NCBI RefSeq assembly: GCF_022605165.1
Contig: NC_063073.1
Coordinates: 1,116,001 to 1,180,000 of the forward strand
DNA from: Purpureocillium takamizusanense
Taxonomy: Eukaryota > Ascomycota > Sordariomycetes > Hypocreales > Ophiocordycipitaceae
Direction: 5' to 3'
DNA length: 64,000 nucleotides
The notes below the pieces were generated by a model. It saw only the letters and a program-made list of their open reading frames with translations. It was not told the origin of the DNA and did not search any database. Numbering within the stretch: the stretch's first letter is position 1; every line of letters begins with the position of its first letter. Both the position numbers and the translations under genes were made by a program. This document shows positions 1-11,356 of this stretch, one piece after another.

Positions 1-2537
1 AGCGAGTCCCACTGAGAGGGGTGGGAAGTGAATGGCAACGAAGCAAAACTCTGCTGTAGGCGGGATCGCTCCTCGGGGGTGATGGCGGGAGCCGAGCTGC
101 TGACACTGTTCTGCGTGGAGGCGGCGGCCATGTTGACGAAGAGGAGGTGGTACTGGCGGCGGCGGTGGTGTTGCGGTGGAGGGTCGTCGCGGGGCACTTC
201 GGCTGGGTTGCCGTTGTGGTACTGCAGGCAACGGTTGGAACGTGGGTGACGAGGCGGGATAATGATGGCGTCGGACCTAGGATGCGCAATCACATGCAGC
301 GATGGGGCGATGAAGCGCCCATGGGCAGAAACAGGAGCAGAGCACGAGCAGGAGACGAGGGAGACGAAGCAAGAAGGTGGAAAGCGAAGCAGGAATCGGG
401 AGCGGAACGGCGGGCGGCGGCAGCGATGGCGGAGGGGAGGGGCAGAATGGTGGAACGAGCACTAAGATCGAAAGTTATAGCGGGGTTGTCCTTCGCAGCC
501 GCCCGTCCAGAATGGGGGAGCGGAAGCGCTGGTCGTGCGAGCTGCTGTTCCGATGGAGCCCATATGGATGTGAGGTGTGGATGCAAACAACGGGGATTGT
601 CGCCACGCTTGGGCGCTCGGCTGGGTGGGTCGCCCACTTGCTGGAGGAAGACGTCACCAAAGATGGTTTTGGAGGGCGGACTAGGCCCCGGAATTCGGCG
701 ACGGTGCCATTACGACAAGGCTGGTCCAATTGGGGCGAGCCGGCGCCAGGCCCTACATGGAGGACAAGTTAAGTTGAGGCCATCGCCAGGAGTCGAAGAG
801 CCGGGTAGAGATGCTCAGGACCGAAGTAAGGTAGGTACCCGTTGGAGTCCACTGCCGTAACATCCTGCAGTGAGACAAACGGAGCACGTGCTCGCGGGGT
901 GCGCCTGCCAAGCTCAAGCCTGACCCCCTTTGACTGCGCACCACCCGGTGTCGTGTCTGCCTGTCATGGCTTGATGAGGAAGGCATCACCTCCAGTGTCC
1001 TACCTCGTACGCAGTACGAAGTAGTTACTTCATACTACTACCAAGGGCCCGGTAGGACAGGAATGCGTGCTATTGGTACGCCACTGAACAGACCAGAAGA
1101 CGCCACAACGTTCGCCGTTGTCTCACCGAGCTGCACGGTGGACATCGCAACCCTTGAAATGGATTACACTCATGTTCCGTGTTTCTCTTTGGTCCGAGGT
1201 TGCACGTATGCACGTAGTGTTCGAAAGGCCTCGGCAGCCAAGGAGGTCTATCTATATTGCGAGATGTGATGAGACACAGGGAGCAATGCTGGAGCTGGTG
1301 ATGCGAGATGGTGTGTCGATGCAGCAGATTTCACCAAGGGTTTTAAAGTGCAGTGCCTTTGTATCTTTGGAGGAGTCGTGGACAGCACCTTGTTGACGAT
1401 GGGGGGTCATTCCTATACATAAGAATGACCATTGCGAAATGGGCGTGAATCAGAGGCAACACGCGCGAGTTGCGTAAGAGATGAGGACTCTTGGCTGCCG
1501 TTGCCGTTTGATGTTGTCCTTGTCGTCAGTATCGTTGGCGGACAGACTGATGGCAAGTCCACCGACTTGCCCAACAAGAACTTGACAAAATATCGCGGCC
1601 GACATCCGTGCTTGATCAGACTTGGACATGCGATGATACCCTCATCCGTCATCGCTTTACGTGGTGAAGCTGAGCGATAGCCAGCACGAGAGGCACACTG
1701 CCAGGCAACAGCAACCTCGTAAGGGTGGTTGACGTTGCTCCCTCACCTCTCGCCCACCTACTCTCCCCGACTCTCACCTTTCCCGTCTGCTGGCCGAGAG
1801 GGGCCCGCATACCGCGACAACTGACGATAGTTCTTTCTCTTCATAACCTGTTTCGCAGCACCTCTTCGATTCTAGCAACAATCGTCGTGCCATGCTGACA
1901 GCTACGATATGGTATGCCCTTTTCGTGATTCGCCGTTGGTATACTAGCTAGCTGGTGGATCACGCGTCTCGGTGCCCGTCCAAGTTCTGCTTTTTGGTGT
2001 GTAAGCATTGAGTGTCGTGGCGCCTTGGGCCGGTTCCAGCATATAGAACTCGATGCTATCTCAAGCGGTAGCCTCTTTGGAGAGCAGGTCCCCTATCCTC
2101 AGGCATCACGTGCCTGGGGATCTGTGGGCGCGAGCAGCATCAGATACCGAGAATCTAGGGAAGGACATAGTCAGGCGATATTTTTCTCTTTGCATTTTTA
2201 TTTTTTGTCTTGTTTGAAAGCTTCACTTCGCAGGTCAGTATGAAAGGCGTCGTAGCTCCCTGTTGGCGCCGCCCCGCCGGCGTTTGGGCGGCATGCACCC
2301 CAGAGCCCACTCCAGCGGCTGGCTGCTGGCCTTCGGCGCGGGCGGCTCCACTGATTTGTGCCTCGGCTCGGGGGGGCGCGGCAGTCCTATGTCATCAACC
2401 AACGTCGCGACGACCACAGTGCAGCTCCTCTCTTCCCATTCTCATCGACTGCGGCGCGCCGCAGATTATAATCCACTTTGATACTTTTGGTTGTTTTTCT
2501 TTCAATTTCTTCCTTGTCATCTCGAAACCCGCCAACC
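1..2537. other. Gene-free left flank
   Basis: I see no convincing gene here. The open frames are short or Arg/Gly-rich and resemble no family. The stretch contains one copy of a dispersed TACGAAGTA motif inside an imperfect inverted repeat (1014-1035). The last 500 bases are the likely promoter and leader of the dehydrogenase that starts at 2538. Confidence 0.5.
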
Positions 2538-3568
2538 ATGGATGTTGAAAGTCTTTTCGGAGTCAAGGCAAGTAAAAAAAAACAAGGCCACTCTATGCTA
2601 CCACCACTGCCATCACCGGGCTAACTCGATCAACTTCCAGGGCAAGGTGGTGCTCATCACCGGAGGCAAGTAACGCCAGCGACACTCCTTGTACTCACCC
2701 GCCCACCACCCCCTACCCTTCTACTAACCCTACGACAGGCGCCAAGGGCATCGGCCGCATGATCGCCGAGGGCTACGTCGCCAACGGCGCCAAGGTCTAC
2801 CTCACCGGCCGCGACGCCGCCGCCTGCGACGCCGCCGTCGCGGAGCTCCAACCCCTCGCCTCCCGCAGCGGCGCGTCCGTCCACGCGCTGCCCGCCAACC
2901 TGCAGGAGCTGTCCGAGTGCGAGCGCCTCGTCGCCGCCCTGACCGAGCGCGAGCCCGGCGGCCTGCACGTGCTGCTCAACAACGCGGGCGCCTCGTGGGG
3001 CGACAGCCTCGACGCCTACCCGGACCACGCCTGGCACAAGGTGCTGACGCTCAACCTGCACCGCGTCTTCACCCTCACCCAGCTGTGCCTCCCGCTGCTT
3101 GAGCGCGCCGCCTCGCCCGCGGATCCCGCCCGCGTCATCCACATCGGCAGCATCGACGGCATCCGCGCCCCGACCATCAGCAACTTTGCCTACTCGGCCA
3201 GCAAGGCCGGCCTGCACCACCTGTCGCGCGCCCTCGCCCGCGAGCTGGGCCAGCGCGACATCACCAGCAACGTCCTCGCCTGCGGGCCCTTTCCTACCAA
3301 GATGATGAAGGCCACCCTCGACTCCTTCGGCGATGTCATCAAGAACGAGGTGCCCCTTCGGCGCATCGGTAACCCCTCCGACGTGGCCGGTTCCTGCATC
3401 TACCTCTCGAGCAAGGCCGGGTGAGCCGAATCCCCCTTCTATTCTATCCCCGTTCAATTTACATGTGGTCGACCACGGCATCTGACGCCGACTTCTTGCT
3501 ATAGCGCGTACTGCAACGGGGCACTGATACGAGTAGACGGCGGTGCGTCGCTCGCGTCCAAAATTTAG
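2538..3568 (+). CDS. Classical short-chain dehydrogenase/reductase, RhlG-like
   Basis: The protein is 266 residues from four exons: 2538-2567, 2641-2665, 2739-3420 and 3505-3568. It is a classical NAD(P)(H)-dependent SDR with a full Rossmann fold. The dinucleotide motif TGGAKGIG is at about 17-24, NNAG at about 99-102, and the catalytic Ser-Tyr-Lys set at about Ser156, Tyr170 and Lys174 in the YSASK motif. The NNAGASWG segment resembles RhlG-type 3-oxoacyl reductases, but the substrate cannot be read from sequence. The ATG context and the early GKVVLIT strand fix the start. The first two introns must use GC donors (GCAAGT) to keep the frame and rebuild the glycine motif; the third is GT-AG (GTGAGC...TATAG). 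The gene ends with TAG, so TAG is a normal stop in this genome. It is convergent with the next gene. Confidence 0.9.
2568..2640 (+). other. GC-AG intron 1 of the SDR gene
   Basis: This is a 73-base phase-0 intron with donor AAG|GCAAGT and acceptor TTCCAG, and a GCTAAC branch-site candidate about 20 bases before the acceptor. The nearest GT, four bases into the intron, would give phase 1 and does not join to the GKVVLIT frame. Confidence 0.8.
2666..2738 (+). other. GC-AG intron 2 of the SDR gene
   Basis: This is a 73-base phase-1 intron with donor GGAG|GCAAGT, branch candidate CTAAC and acceptor ACGACAG. Only this GC donor restores TGGAKGIG across the junction. The GT of GTAACG, four bases into the intron, breaks the frame. 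Confidence 0.85.
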
Positions 3569-4055
3569 GCAGCTTGGAGCAAGCATGGTGAGCTTGAATT
3601 GGGGCAGATCGGCATTCGGAGGCGGAATCTCATGTACATAGCCGCGACAAGGCAAGCAACAATGTAATCTTCTGGGTTGGGGGTCAATATAGGAAGGCCG
3701 CTTCACGAGCAGGCGATGCATCATCTTCGGCCACTCACTCTCTGCAAAACACAAGCTTCATGACGTACAATATAGACAACCTGCGAAGGGGGAAACGGCT
3801 CTGGGGGGAACATGAAATCATCCTTCATGACAGGAATGATATCCAAACACGTCCCATCAAAGACATTTAAAACGTCGTGCTCGAACCGTTGCGCCAACGT
3901 GACCGGACCAACTGCTTGTAAGCCGACTCGGTGGTATCTCGAATGCAAAAAGCCTCCCCTCATGTTCTACCAAGAAGCGCCCCTCCCCATGACTAGAATA
4001 AGACTTGCGTGTTAATTCAACAGTCCATTCGTTCACCGGCTCTCCGGCTCGCCCC
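3569..4055. other. Convergent 3' spacer
   Basis: This spacer lies between two tail-to-tail genes and should hold both 3' UTRs. I see no gene in it. Confidence 0.5.
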
Positions 4056-4631
4056 TTACGCGCAAGCCGCAACGCCCGCCGCCGCGGCGAGCACCACCGC
4101 CAGCGACGCCGACCACCCCCAAGCGTCGCCCAGCCTCCCGGCCGCTGAGTCCTTTGTCTGCGTCGCCGTGCCTCCCGCGCTCGTCGTCTTATCCGCAGTC
4201 GCTCCTGCTCCTCCTCCGGTCGTCGTGGCGGTACCGGCCGCCGTCCCGGTCGCCGTCGCTTTCCCACTGCTGCTGCTGCTGCTACTGCTGCTACCGTCGT
4301 CGCCGTCACCACCGTCGGTCCCCTTCTTGCACTCCGTCGGCAGCGCCGGCACCACCCCGGCATCGCACTCAGGCTTGGGCTTGATCGTCGCCTTGCCCGC
4401 CCCGGACGTCCCCTCGGGCGCCCGCTTGAGAGCGCAGTCGAACAGCCAGCACTCGTGGCACTTGATGTGGTACAGCGCCGTCAGGCACCCCTCATTGAGC
4501 CCGCATAGCGACTTGCACGCCTGCTCGTCGTTGACAATGGTATCGCTGATGACGCCCTTGGTCGATGCCGCCGACGCCGAGGTGCCGAACAGCAGCGCCG
4601 CGGCGGCGCTGGCGATCAGGGCGGTGCGCAT
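4056..4631 (-). CDS. Small secreted Cys-containing protein with GPI-type tail
   Basis: The protein is 191 residues from one exon. It starts with a signal peptide of about 21 residues (MRTALIASAAAALLFG then SASA), followed by a compact region with eight cysteines. After that come a run of nine serines and a Thr/Gly/Ala-rich low-complexity stalk. A hydrophobic C-terminus (SLAVVLAAAAGVAACA) fits a GPI-attachment signal. The layout suggests a cell-wall or plasma-membrane surface protein of filamentous fungi; I cannot name a family. The frame is open further upstream, but that part would translate a CA/CT microsatellite lying just 5' of the chosen ATG, so I place the start at 4631. Confidence 0.75.
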   Translation of the reverse strand: MRTALIASAAAALLFGTSASAASTKGVISDTIVNDEQACKSLCGLNEGCLTALYHIKCHECWLFDCALKRAPEGTSGAGKATIKPKPECDAGVVPALPTECKKGTDGGDGDDGSSSSSSSSSGKATATGTAAGTATTTGGGAGATADKTTSAGGTATQTKDSAAGRLGDAWGWSASLAVVLAAAAGVAACA

Positions 4632-5755
4632 CCTGGGCGAGGGGGACGCGCCCGTGTAGTCTTGTGTGTGTGTGTGTGTGACAGAGAGAGAGAGAGACAG
4701 GAAGTGAAAGTCGGAGCGTGTGAAAGTAGGAGCGCCGTGGGAATGAGGAGGAAAGAGAACCTTTCTACCGTTGTGATTCTGTGGTGTTGTGCGCGACGGA
4801 CGACGACACCGACGACGCAGGCGACCATGCCCTGGCGCATGCATGTATTTAACGCCCGCCCATCTTTCCGTCCAGACGCCTATATCTCGGCCACAATTTA
4901 CGCCGTCTTATTTTCAATCGTCTAGGAGATTGCAGCAGGATTTCAAGCCATCCATGCAGCCCTACAGGGTGCGCAGAGGGCCAGGCGTGTTGTTCGACTA
5001 CTGCTACTAGTACTATCTCAATAGGTAGCTCCCCCTCTCTCTGTTGACCCCTGAATCGATCCGGCGGCTGTAGCCGCCTTGGGCTTGCATTTAGCCTTAA
5101 ACCACAAGCCACAGTCATTATTTAGCATGCCTCGAGAGGTCAGAGAGCAAGAGCCCTTGCACCTGGGCGAAAGGGTCTCGTCGAGTTGCAAGCACGTGGC
5201 CCTTCTCGTCGTGCAGCTGGTTTGCAAACGCCTTCGTCGACCCCGACCCATCCGTTCGAGTGTGCGATGGTCTGACACGATAGACCTCTTCACAATCAAG
5301 GTGTGTGCAAATCCGCTTACGCTGTGTGAAGAGTGCTGTCTTTTGCTATATGCCAATCGTCTCTTCAACCGTTGACTGTCGCCGCGGTGATGCCATGTAC
5401 AAGTGGAGAAGGGGGAAAACGGTCGAGGAAAACAGGTGGAAATGAAGCGGTGCCAACCCCCAAGGTATATATCATGCTTGCTGCGCCATAAAAGCAATTG
5501 CCATTCCGCCAATTTCGTGTGCCACTCTGGATCATGTCGCCCCCAACCTAGCCAGGACCTGAGCCCTCTTTAACGTCTTTGTTCTGTAAATGGGAAAGAG
5601 ATATGTCTTCCGGCGGGCAGTGTATTACGACAGGCTCTCGGGGGTGAAGGAAATGCGACGTCCGCGCTGTTCCACTCGATCAAAGGCCCGCGGGCGCATT
5701 ATTGAGTCGCACCGCGCCGGTCGCCGTCGTCGGTCGTTGCAGTGAGCTCAGCTCG
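4632..5755. other. Promoter and spacer region
   Basis: This stretch contains the presumed promoter of the minus-strand secreted protein and the 3' side of the next minus-strand gene. Open frames here show no recognisable domain, and I find no further gene. Confidence 0.45.
4663..4696. repeat. Compound (TG)9-(AG)7 microsatellite
   Basis: Nine TG units (4663-4680) are followed, after three bases, by seven AG units (4683-4696). On the minus strand this is a CT/CA-rich leader about 30-65 bases upstream of the start codon of the secreted-protein gene. Confidence 0.95.
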
Positions 5756-6010
5756 TCATAGGCCGCAGCTCTCAAAGTCGCGAACCATGACAGCGACCTG
5801 CGCCCTCTTGGCGGCCTCGGCGACGAGAGTAAAGTCCTTGAGGAAGGCGTCGGTGGAGGGCGATGTTGGCAGCCCGGGCTGCGCTTGCGCGGGAGGCTGC
5901 GGTGCCGCGGGCTGTGCCATGGCATTGGTGGGGGACGACTGTTGTGACGAGGATAAAGGGGCCGTTGAAACGGTGCGCGAGCCCATCGGTGAAGTGATCG
6001 GGGCGTTCAT
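5756..6010 (-). CDS. Small uncharacterised protein with C-terminal helix
   Basis: The protein is 84 residues. Its N-terminal half is a disordered Ser/Pro/Gln/Ala-rich stretch. The last 30 residues (DAFLKDFTLVAEAAKRAQVA, then VMVRDFESCGL) look like a folded amphipathic helix, and that contrast is the main reason to think it is coding. I do not recognise the family. The frame stays open further 5' to another ATG (6167-6169), but the sequence there does not look protein-like, so I choose the ATG at 6010. The call rests on composition only. Confidence 0.5.
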   Translation of the reverse strand: MNAPITSPMGSRTVSTAPLSSSQQSSPTNAMAQPAAPQPPAQAQPGLPTSPSTDAFLKDFTLVAEAAKRAQVAVMVRDFESCGL

Positions 6011-7025
6011 GCTGTGCGACGGGTGACAGGTGTTTGTGTTCGGTCTCGACGAAGGCGTTGACGATGCGCTGCGACCCTGAGCGGGGAGAGAGGACGATGC
6101 AAGGACGATGCAAATTATAATGCGCTGCTGCCGGGCCTGAAAAACAAAGACGGCTAGTATCGTGCACAAAAGACAAAAAGACCGCCCGTCAAAGGACGCT
6201 CGTGGACCAGGTAGCGCTCAGAGAGTCAATGACGAAAAGGTTCCTGTGCATGCGAGGCTTGTGACGATGCAGCCGAGACTAAAAGGTAGAAGCCAGGCGT
6301 CGGCGGGGTGCAGGGCGGCGTCCGGCTTCGGCAAACGGCGAAGTGTGGAGAAGCCGAGATGGGACCGTGCCTGTGTAAGAGAAAAAAACTTGGGACAGGC
6401 AGCCCCAAGGATGGAGATGCCAGTCTAAAGTCTCTGAGGATTGCCGGGCTACTGTATCAGTCGACGGGCGCGACTCGGGACACGAGACGTGGGCGGGCGG
6501 GAAAAAAGAGTGGCCCCCTCTGGCCGGGCGGCGAATCCGTGATGCCTCGGCCTGCCGACACCGAGCGACCCGTTCGGGGCCCCGTCTTCTCTGACGTAGG
6601 GTTGGATTCGACCACGCGAGCCCTAGAGTACTGTGCTGGACAGTACAGACGGAGGGACAGCGTCTGTGCAGAGATGGTGACAGGCTCGGCGACGATAAGC
6701 GGCGGTTGGTTGCGGCGACGAAGGGGCGCCGCACGGGGACTCGAGTTGAAACGCGGCGGATGCTTTGCACGTTGGGTGTGGGGGAGGATATGCAACTTTT
6801 GTAGGACGTCGCTTGTCGGATGAGAGAAAGGGACGAGCAGGCCGTCGACGATGCCGTTTGATGCAGGGGGGGCTTCCAAGGCGCTGATCAAAGCCACTCG
6901 TGGATGGATGGGAAGGAGGAAAGAGGAGAAAAGGAAAAGCCAGAGGGCAGACGATGAGGAGAAAGTGCAGGTGGTGAGACAATCATTCGATGCGCGAGGG
7001 CACAGGAGAGAATCAAACAGACTGG

Positions 7026-7026
<1 letters not shown>

Positions 7027-7056
<30 letters not shown>
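7027..7056. repeat. (TG)15 microsatellite
   Basis: Fifteen uninterrupted TG units lie in the spacer. Confidence 0.95.
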
Positions 7057-7059
<3 letters not shown>

Positions 7060-7083
7060 TCGGTCTGTCTGGCCGAGTCCGTC

Positions 7084-7172
7084 CGTCCATCCATGCCGCC
7101 CATCCCATCCCATCCATCCATCCATCCATCCAGCAAGCCATCTGTCCATCCATCCACCCACTATCCATCCAC
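7084..7172. repeat. CCAT-family tetranucleotide tract
   Basis: An imperfect CATC/CATCC array about 90 bases long starts about 30 bases after the TG tract. Confidence 0.85.
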
Positions 7173-8650
7173 ATCTGCCCAGCACATCCGCCGCGCGCCC
7201 ATATTTGCCCGCATCAGCGCCGCAAACAGCGGGTTCGTAGAGGCAGGCTATTGTTGCTAGGCTGCCGCCCAAAAACGCTGGGCCAGTGGTAGCCCGTGGC
7301 TGCCAGTTCCAGCCAGCAGGCGGCCATGGCTCCCGAGCCGTCTATGAGCCACAAATGGAAAGTCAATCAAGAAAGAACCTGAGTCCCCACAGTCGCAACT
7401 GCCTCCCCAAGTCTACTCAGCGCAGCGGGGTTCGTTGCGCTTGCCTTGTCTGTCGAGGGCTCGCCTGCTTCTGTGCGTCTGGGTTGCAGCAAACCCAGAT
7501 CCAGTGGGGTCCTGCCAAGACGCCTTGCGGGGCAGGACGGCGTCATCGTCCGGGGCCTGCGAGGAAGGCACGAGCAAGGGTATCCTTTACTGAGGAATCA
7601 TCACTGCTAAATCTGTCCCCGGGGAAAGGGGGCCGGCGTGCGGATTGACCCAAAATGCCCTCAGGTCTCAGGTCCCCGCGGTGGTCAAGGGCACCGGCCA
7701 GGGCGCTGGTGGAGGATCGGCAGACGTGCTGAACAGGAGCTGCAGCAGATCGCCTTTCTGATGCTCCCGACGGCAGGGCGATGCGTCCTCTTGGCCGTCT
7801 CTAGATCCAACTGCCCAGGGAGTCCAGGGCAAAGCGGCTCCTTTTGCGAGGCTAGTGACACCATGGAATGACGGACCTGCCCTGGAGAGTATGGCCATCG
7901 CCTCACCCGGGCATGGCCGTACATAACAGGTGAACAGTGCCCACACGCCGAGTCAGTGACGACCGGTCATCGTGCCACTCTGATGCTGGATTCCCTGCCC
8001 TATCCCCACGCTGCACGGGGAGTTGGGGCTGGTTGGCATTTTTGCTCGTCGACTCGCATGCTGGAGCTGTTGACGATCCACGGCTGGGGAACTGCAACAA
8101 GTTTGCCCCAGGTTCCTGGCGAGTCTCGATGACACGGCACAGGCAAGCCACAGAGGCGTCTTTCCCTGCCGTCGTGACATCGCCATCCTCGCGGCGAGCG
8201 CCATTGCTGCACCAAAGTTACTTCGTACATACTATTACAGTGCTCAGTGGCTGGCCGTGGCTTGCAGTGCCTGCACTTCTGCCGTGGCGGCGCGGCATGT
8301 GCTACAGCTCAGCCAAAAGCACTTTCGAGTTTCACAAAGCATCGCCTCGTGCACTTTTCGTAACCCGTTCCGTGTCGCACATTGTACATCTTCACACTTT
8401 GTCGGCCCGTCTACCATCGCGTTCGCTGTAGTACTGTGTACTGCACTGTCGATGCGACGAAACGCTCTCACCCCTCGCCAGAGCCATGATACCGGGACAA
8501 CTCGGAAGACAGGGCCGCCCACAACTGCTCCACTGCGAATTTTCGGTGGACCACCGCAAACTCGCCCAGCTTTGGAGTTGCGCAGTCGCGCGAGACCCAT
8601 TTGGACCCTGGATTTCTCCCGCGGGGCGTTGAGGGCATTGTGCTTTGCTG

Positions 8651-8680
8651 TGCCATGCCATGCCATGCCATGCCATGCCA
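8651..8680. repeat. (TGCCA)6 pentanucleotide repeat
   Basis: Six exact tandem copies of TGCCA. Confidence 0.95.
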
Positions 8681-9540
8681 GGCAATACTGGGGCCGCTCG
8701 TCCATCACTTACCGCCTTTTGTGCATGGAGAATGCGCTTAACATTTTTCGATGGATCCGGATTCACAAAATCATGGCTCCGATCTCCACGCTCTGCTGGA
8801 CGTTTCATGGAAGGGGGGGGAAGGGGTTGGCCCTCTAGTGCCTGTCGGCGGTAACGTGTAGGTGGACATTGTTTGTAACATTGACAGGCAGTGTTCCCGG
8901 GCCGTCGTGGTCTCCAGGTTACATGCCACTGGCTTGGCTGCAGCGCGACCGGAGTAAAGTGCTTCTCCAGAGATAACCGTGACATGTCGCTTCCTGAATA
9001 CAAAATGGAGCACAACCACGTTCTTGCCCGTCGTTCCAAGCAATCCAACGAAGGCCAACGGCACCCGCGGCACGTTACGTGCCAGACCATTTCTCGCAAA
9101 GGCGCCCAGAGTTCAAATTGCCAAAGTCGAAGAGCGACTAACTACGGCTTATGCTGAGCTCAGCATGCGGGTGGTAGCCTCCGCGTGAGGCAAGCATTGC
9201 TGTTTCGGCAGGCCGGAGGAAGAAACTGGAGAGAGGCTCCAGCTTGTACAGTCTTTACTCTGCCTCGACACCGTCCACCGGCACTGTGCGGTGCGGGAGC
9301 TCCTGCCATCCGGCCCGTGATTCTACCGGAGGACCCTCCTCGGGCAGGCCGCGGCCCCGGACAGACGTAACGACGCCCTGGACCCGCAGCAGCAACAGCA
9401 AAAGTTGCCCAACGTCGAACGGCTGCGCGCTCATCAGCCGCCGCGCGCCTCGTCGGCCCCTCCAGCCCGCACCGCGACTCCATCCCGCGCGCAGCCAGCC
9501 CCGGCCGCCGTCGTCAACCCACGGAGCTTCCCAGGCGACG

Positions 9541-10619
9541 ATGGCCACTGCTGCTACGGCTACTTCCACGGTCCCGGCCCCGACGTCGGCCTCGGCCTCG
9601 GCGCCTCCGCCTCATGCTGTTCCGGCGCCTGCAGCCTCGACCTCAGAGCAACGCCGTGGCCTGTTTGCGGTCCCAGGCCCCATCCGCCAGCTCTTCAAGC
9701 TCTTCCCCTTGCGCGTCTACCCCGCCGAGGCGCTGCCCGCCCGGGCACCCGACCAGATCCGCGAGCGGCCGCGGTTATATATCTTTTGTGAGAGGGACAA
9801 GGACGGCGTGACTTTTTCGGACTACAACCCGTCGTGTCTGAAGTGGAATGCAAGTCCACGCTCGCTGAATCTCCATTGCAAACGGCCGGCGAAGCTAACA
9901 GCGACGCTCGTCTGCAGACTTTTCTACGCATCGCCGGCGTCGACGTCGAGCTTGTGTCATCAAATAATCATGCCTCTCCCTCGGGGGCGCTGCCGTTTCT
10001 CCTGCCGGCTTCGTCAGATCCGAGACCCGATGTGCCCTTGACGGGAAGCAAGATTGAACGCTATGCCTTGGACCACGGCGAGAACGTTATGCACGACACT
10101 TCGTCGCCTCGATTCGACGCATACCTCTCCCTTCTTTCTCAAAAGATCCGTCCGGCCTGGGTAAGTCATCACCAGCTCATGACAATGAGTCTCCACTAAC
10201 TGGCATAGCTGTATCAAGTCTACGTTGATCCGCGCAACCATCACCTTCTATCACGCTGGTACCTTCCATCCAACCCCATTCTTCGTGCTTCGACCCTGCA
10301 CACACTCCGCGGGGCAGCCATATCCGAGATTCTTAAAACGACGCGCCGGCCGCTCATCGACGAGGACCAGCTGTTCGCCGACGCCAGAACGGCTTTTCAA
10401 ACGTTGGACCGTCTGCTCGGCCAAGATAAGTTTTTCTTCGGCTCGGAAACACCGGGCATGTTTGACGCTGAGGTGTATGCCTACACGCAGCCCATTATTA
10501 ACTACTCCTTGGTGTGGGGGGACAACGACAGGCTTTTGTGCTATGTAGGTATCGGCCCTTTGTTCGCGCACAGGCAGAGGATGCAGGATTGGTGTTGGAG
10601 GAGGCCCGGGAAACATTGA
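9541..10619 (+). CDS. SAM35: Metaxin/Sam35-like subunit of the mitochondrial SAM complex
   Basis: The protein is 320 residues from three exons: 9541-9849, 9918-10160 and 10209-10619. After a low-complexity Ala/Thr/Ser/Pro leader it has the fungal Sam35/metaxin signature (IRQLFKLFPLRVYPAEALP). A GST-N-like segment follows (NPSCLKWNTFLRIAGVDVEL, then SNNHASPSGALPFLLP), and a GST-C-like half ends in an HRQR-containing helix. Sam35 is a peripheral outer-membrane receptor that helps insert beta-barrel proteins with Sam50 and Sam37. Intron 1 uses a GC donor (GCAAGT); intron 2 is a 48-base GT-AG intron. The last roughly 25 residues are less certain, because a GTAGGT donor-like site at 10545 could start an intron I could not place. 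Sam37 is less likely because its usual N-terminal signature is absent. Confidence 0.85.
9850..9917 (+). other. GC-AG intron of the Sam35-like gene
   Basis: This is a 68-base phase-0 intron with donor AAT|GCAAGT, a GCTAAC branch candidate and acceptor CTGCAG. Only the GC donor connects CLKWN to TFLRIAGVDV in frame. Confidence 0.8.
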
Positions 10620-11356
10620 GCAGATTGGGACGACCGGTCTTGTATCATAAACTTGTACAATACCTCGACATTGGCATGACCAGCACGAATATACCAGCAC
10701 GAGGAATGAGGCAGTCGCAAGGGAAGATCATGCTTGCCATGTGACCAGTCTCGCAATACACCCCCAGTAAGGCAACATGATACTGTACAGTACGGTCATG
10801 TGGTGCCTCAGGGTCGAGCAAGACGGACAACCTTTAATCATTTGAATTAGGCCATTTGCACCCAAAGACAGTGTAAGAGCTGTACTTCCAAGTCCGAGCA
10901 AGCCGTTACAGGAATCTGCCAGGTGCTGCAAGCAATGACATTACGAAACAGGGTATACCGCTGCGATACGAGTATTGCCTTTTGCGCCGAGAGAATCAAT
11001 GCAATGCTACCTTTTACTTTGCAAGGCGACTCTATGCAAACAATATCTCTGTTGCCGCGTGAACAGCACTCTCGTTGCGGAAGGGGGATGCTCTGTTCGC
11101 ACACCGGGCAGCTCTCGAGTCGATGATTCACTGCCTAAAAACCGCACCAAGCGGGAGGAGCTCTGTGAACTGTATTCTCGCTTATCCCCCCGGCTATTCT
11201 CTCGTTTGCTCCCTTGTTTTCCCTTCTCTTCGCGCTCTCGTCAACCTCCAACGCTCTCTCATCGAGACCTCGAGTCGCCAACTCAGCTTCCACTACATCC
11301 CCCAAGACGCTTCCAGCTTTGGCATGAAATAGCAAGATCAAAGACCCCCCTACAAA
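10620..11356. other. Spacer upstream of the first ankyrin gene
   Basis: It holds the 3' UTR of the Sam35-like gene and the promoter and pyrimidine-rich leader of the next gene. I see nothing else. Confidence 0.5.

Larger units (their letters stand above)
6011..9540. other. 3.5-kb repeat-rich spacer
   Basis: I find no supportable gene. The longest open frames run through simple repeats or are Arg/Pro-rich. The region holds three tandem-repeat tracts (listed separately) and one TACTTCGTAC element at 8219-8228. The right end is the leader of the Sam35-like gene. Confidence 0.5.

Noticed and set aside
147..860. 237-codon plus-strand frame at the left edge
   Set aside because: Arg/Gly/Trp-rich, overlapped by several equal frames, no motif or homologue recognised.
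2657..3754. 365-codon open frame antisense to the dehydrogenase gene
   Set aside because: Strong GC bias at third codon positions produces long antisense frames; the product has no motif while the sense strand has a complete SDR.
6457..7272. 271-codon minus-strand frame
   Set aside because: Part of it is a translated TG microsatellite (Thr-His repeats) and a CCAT tract; not protein-like.
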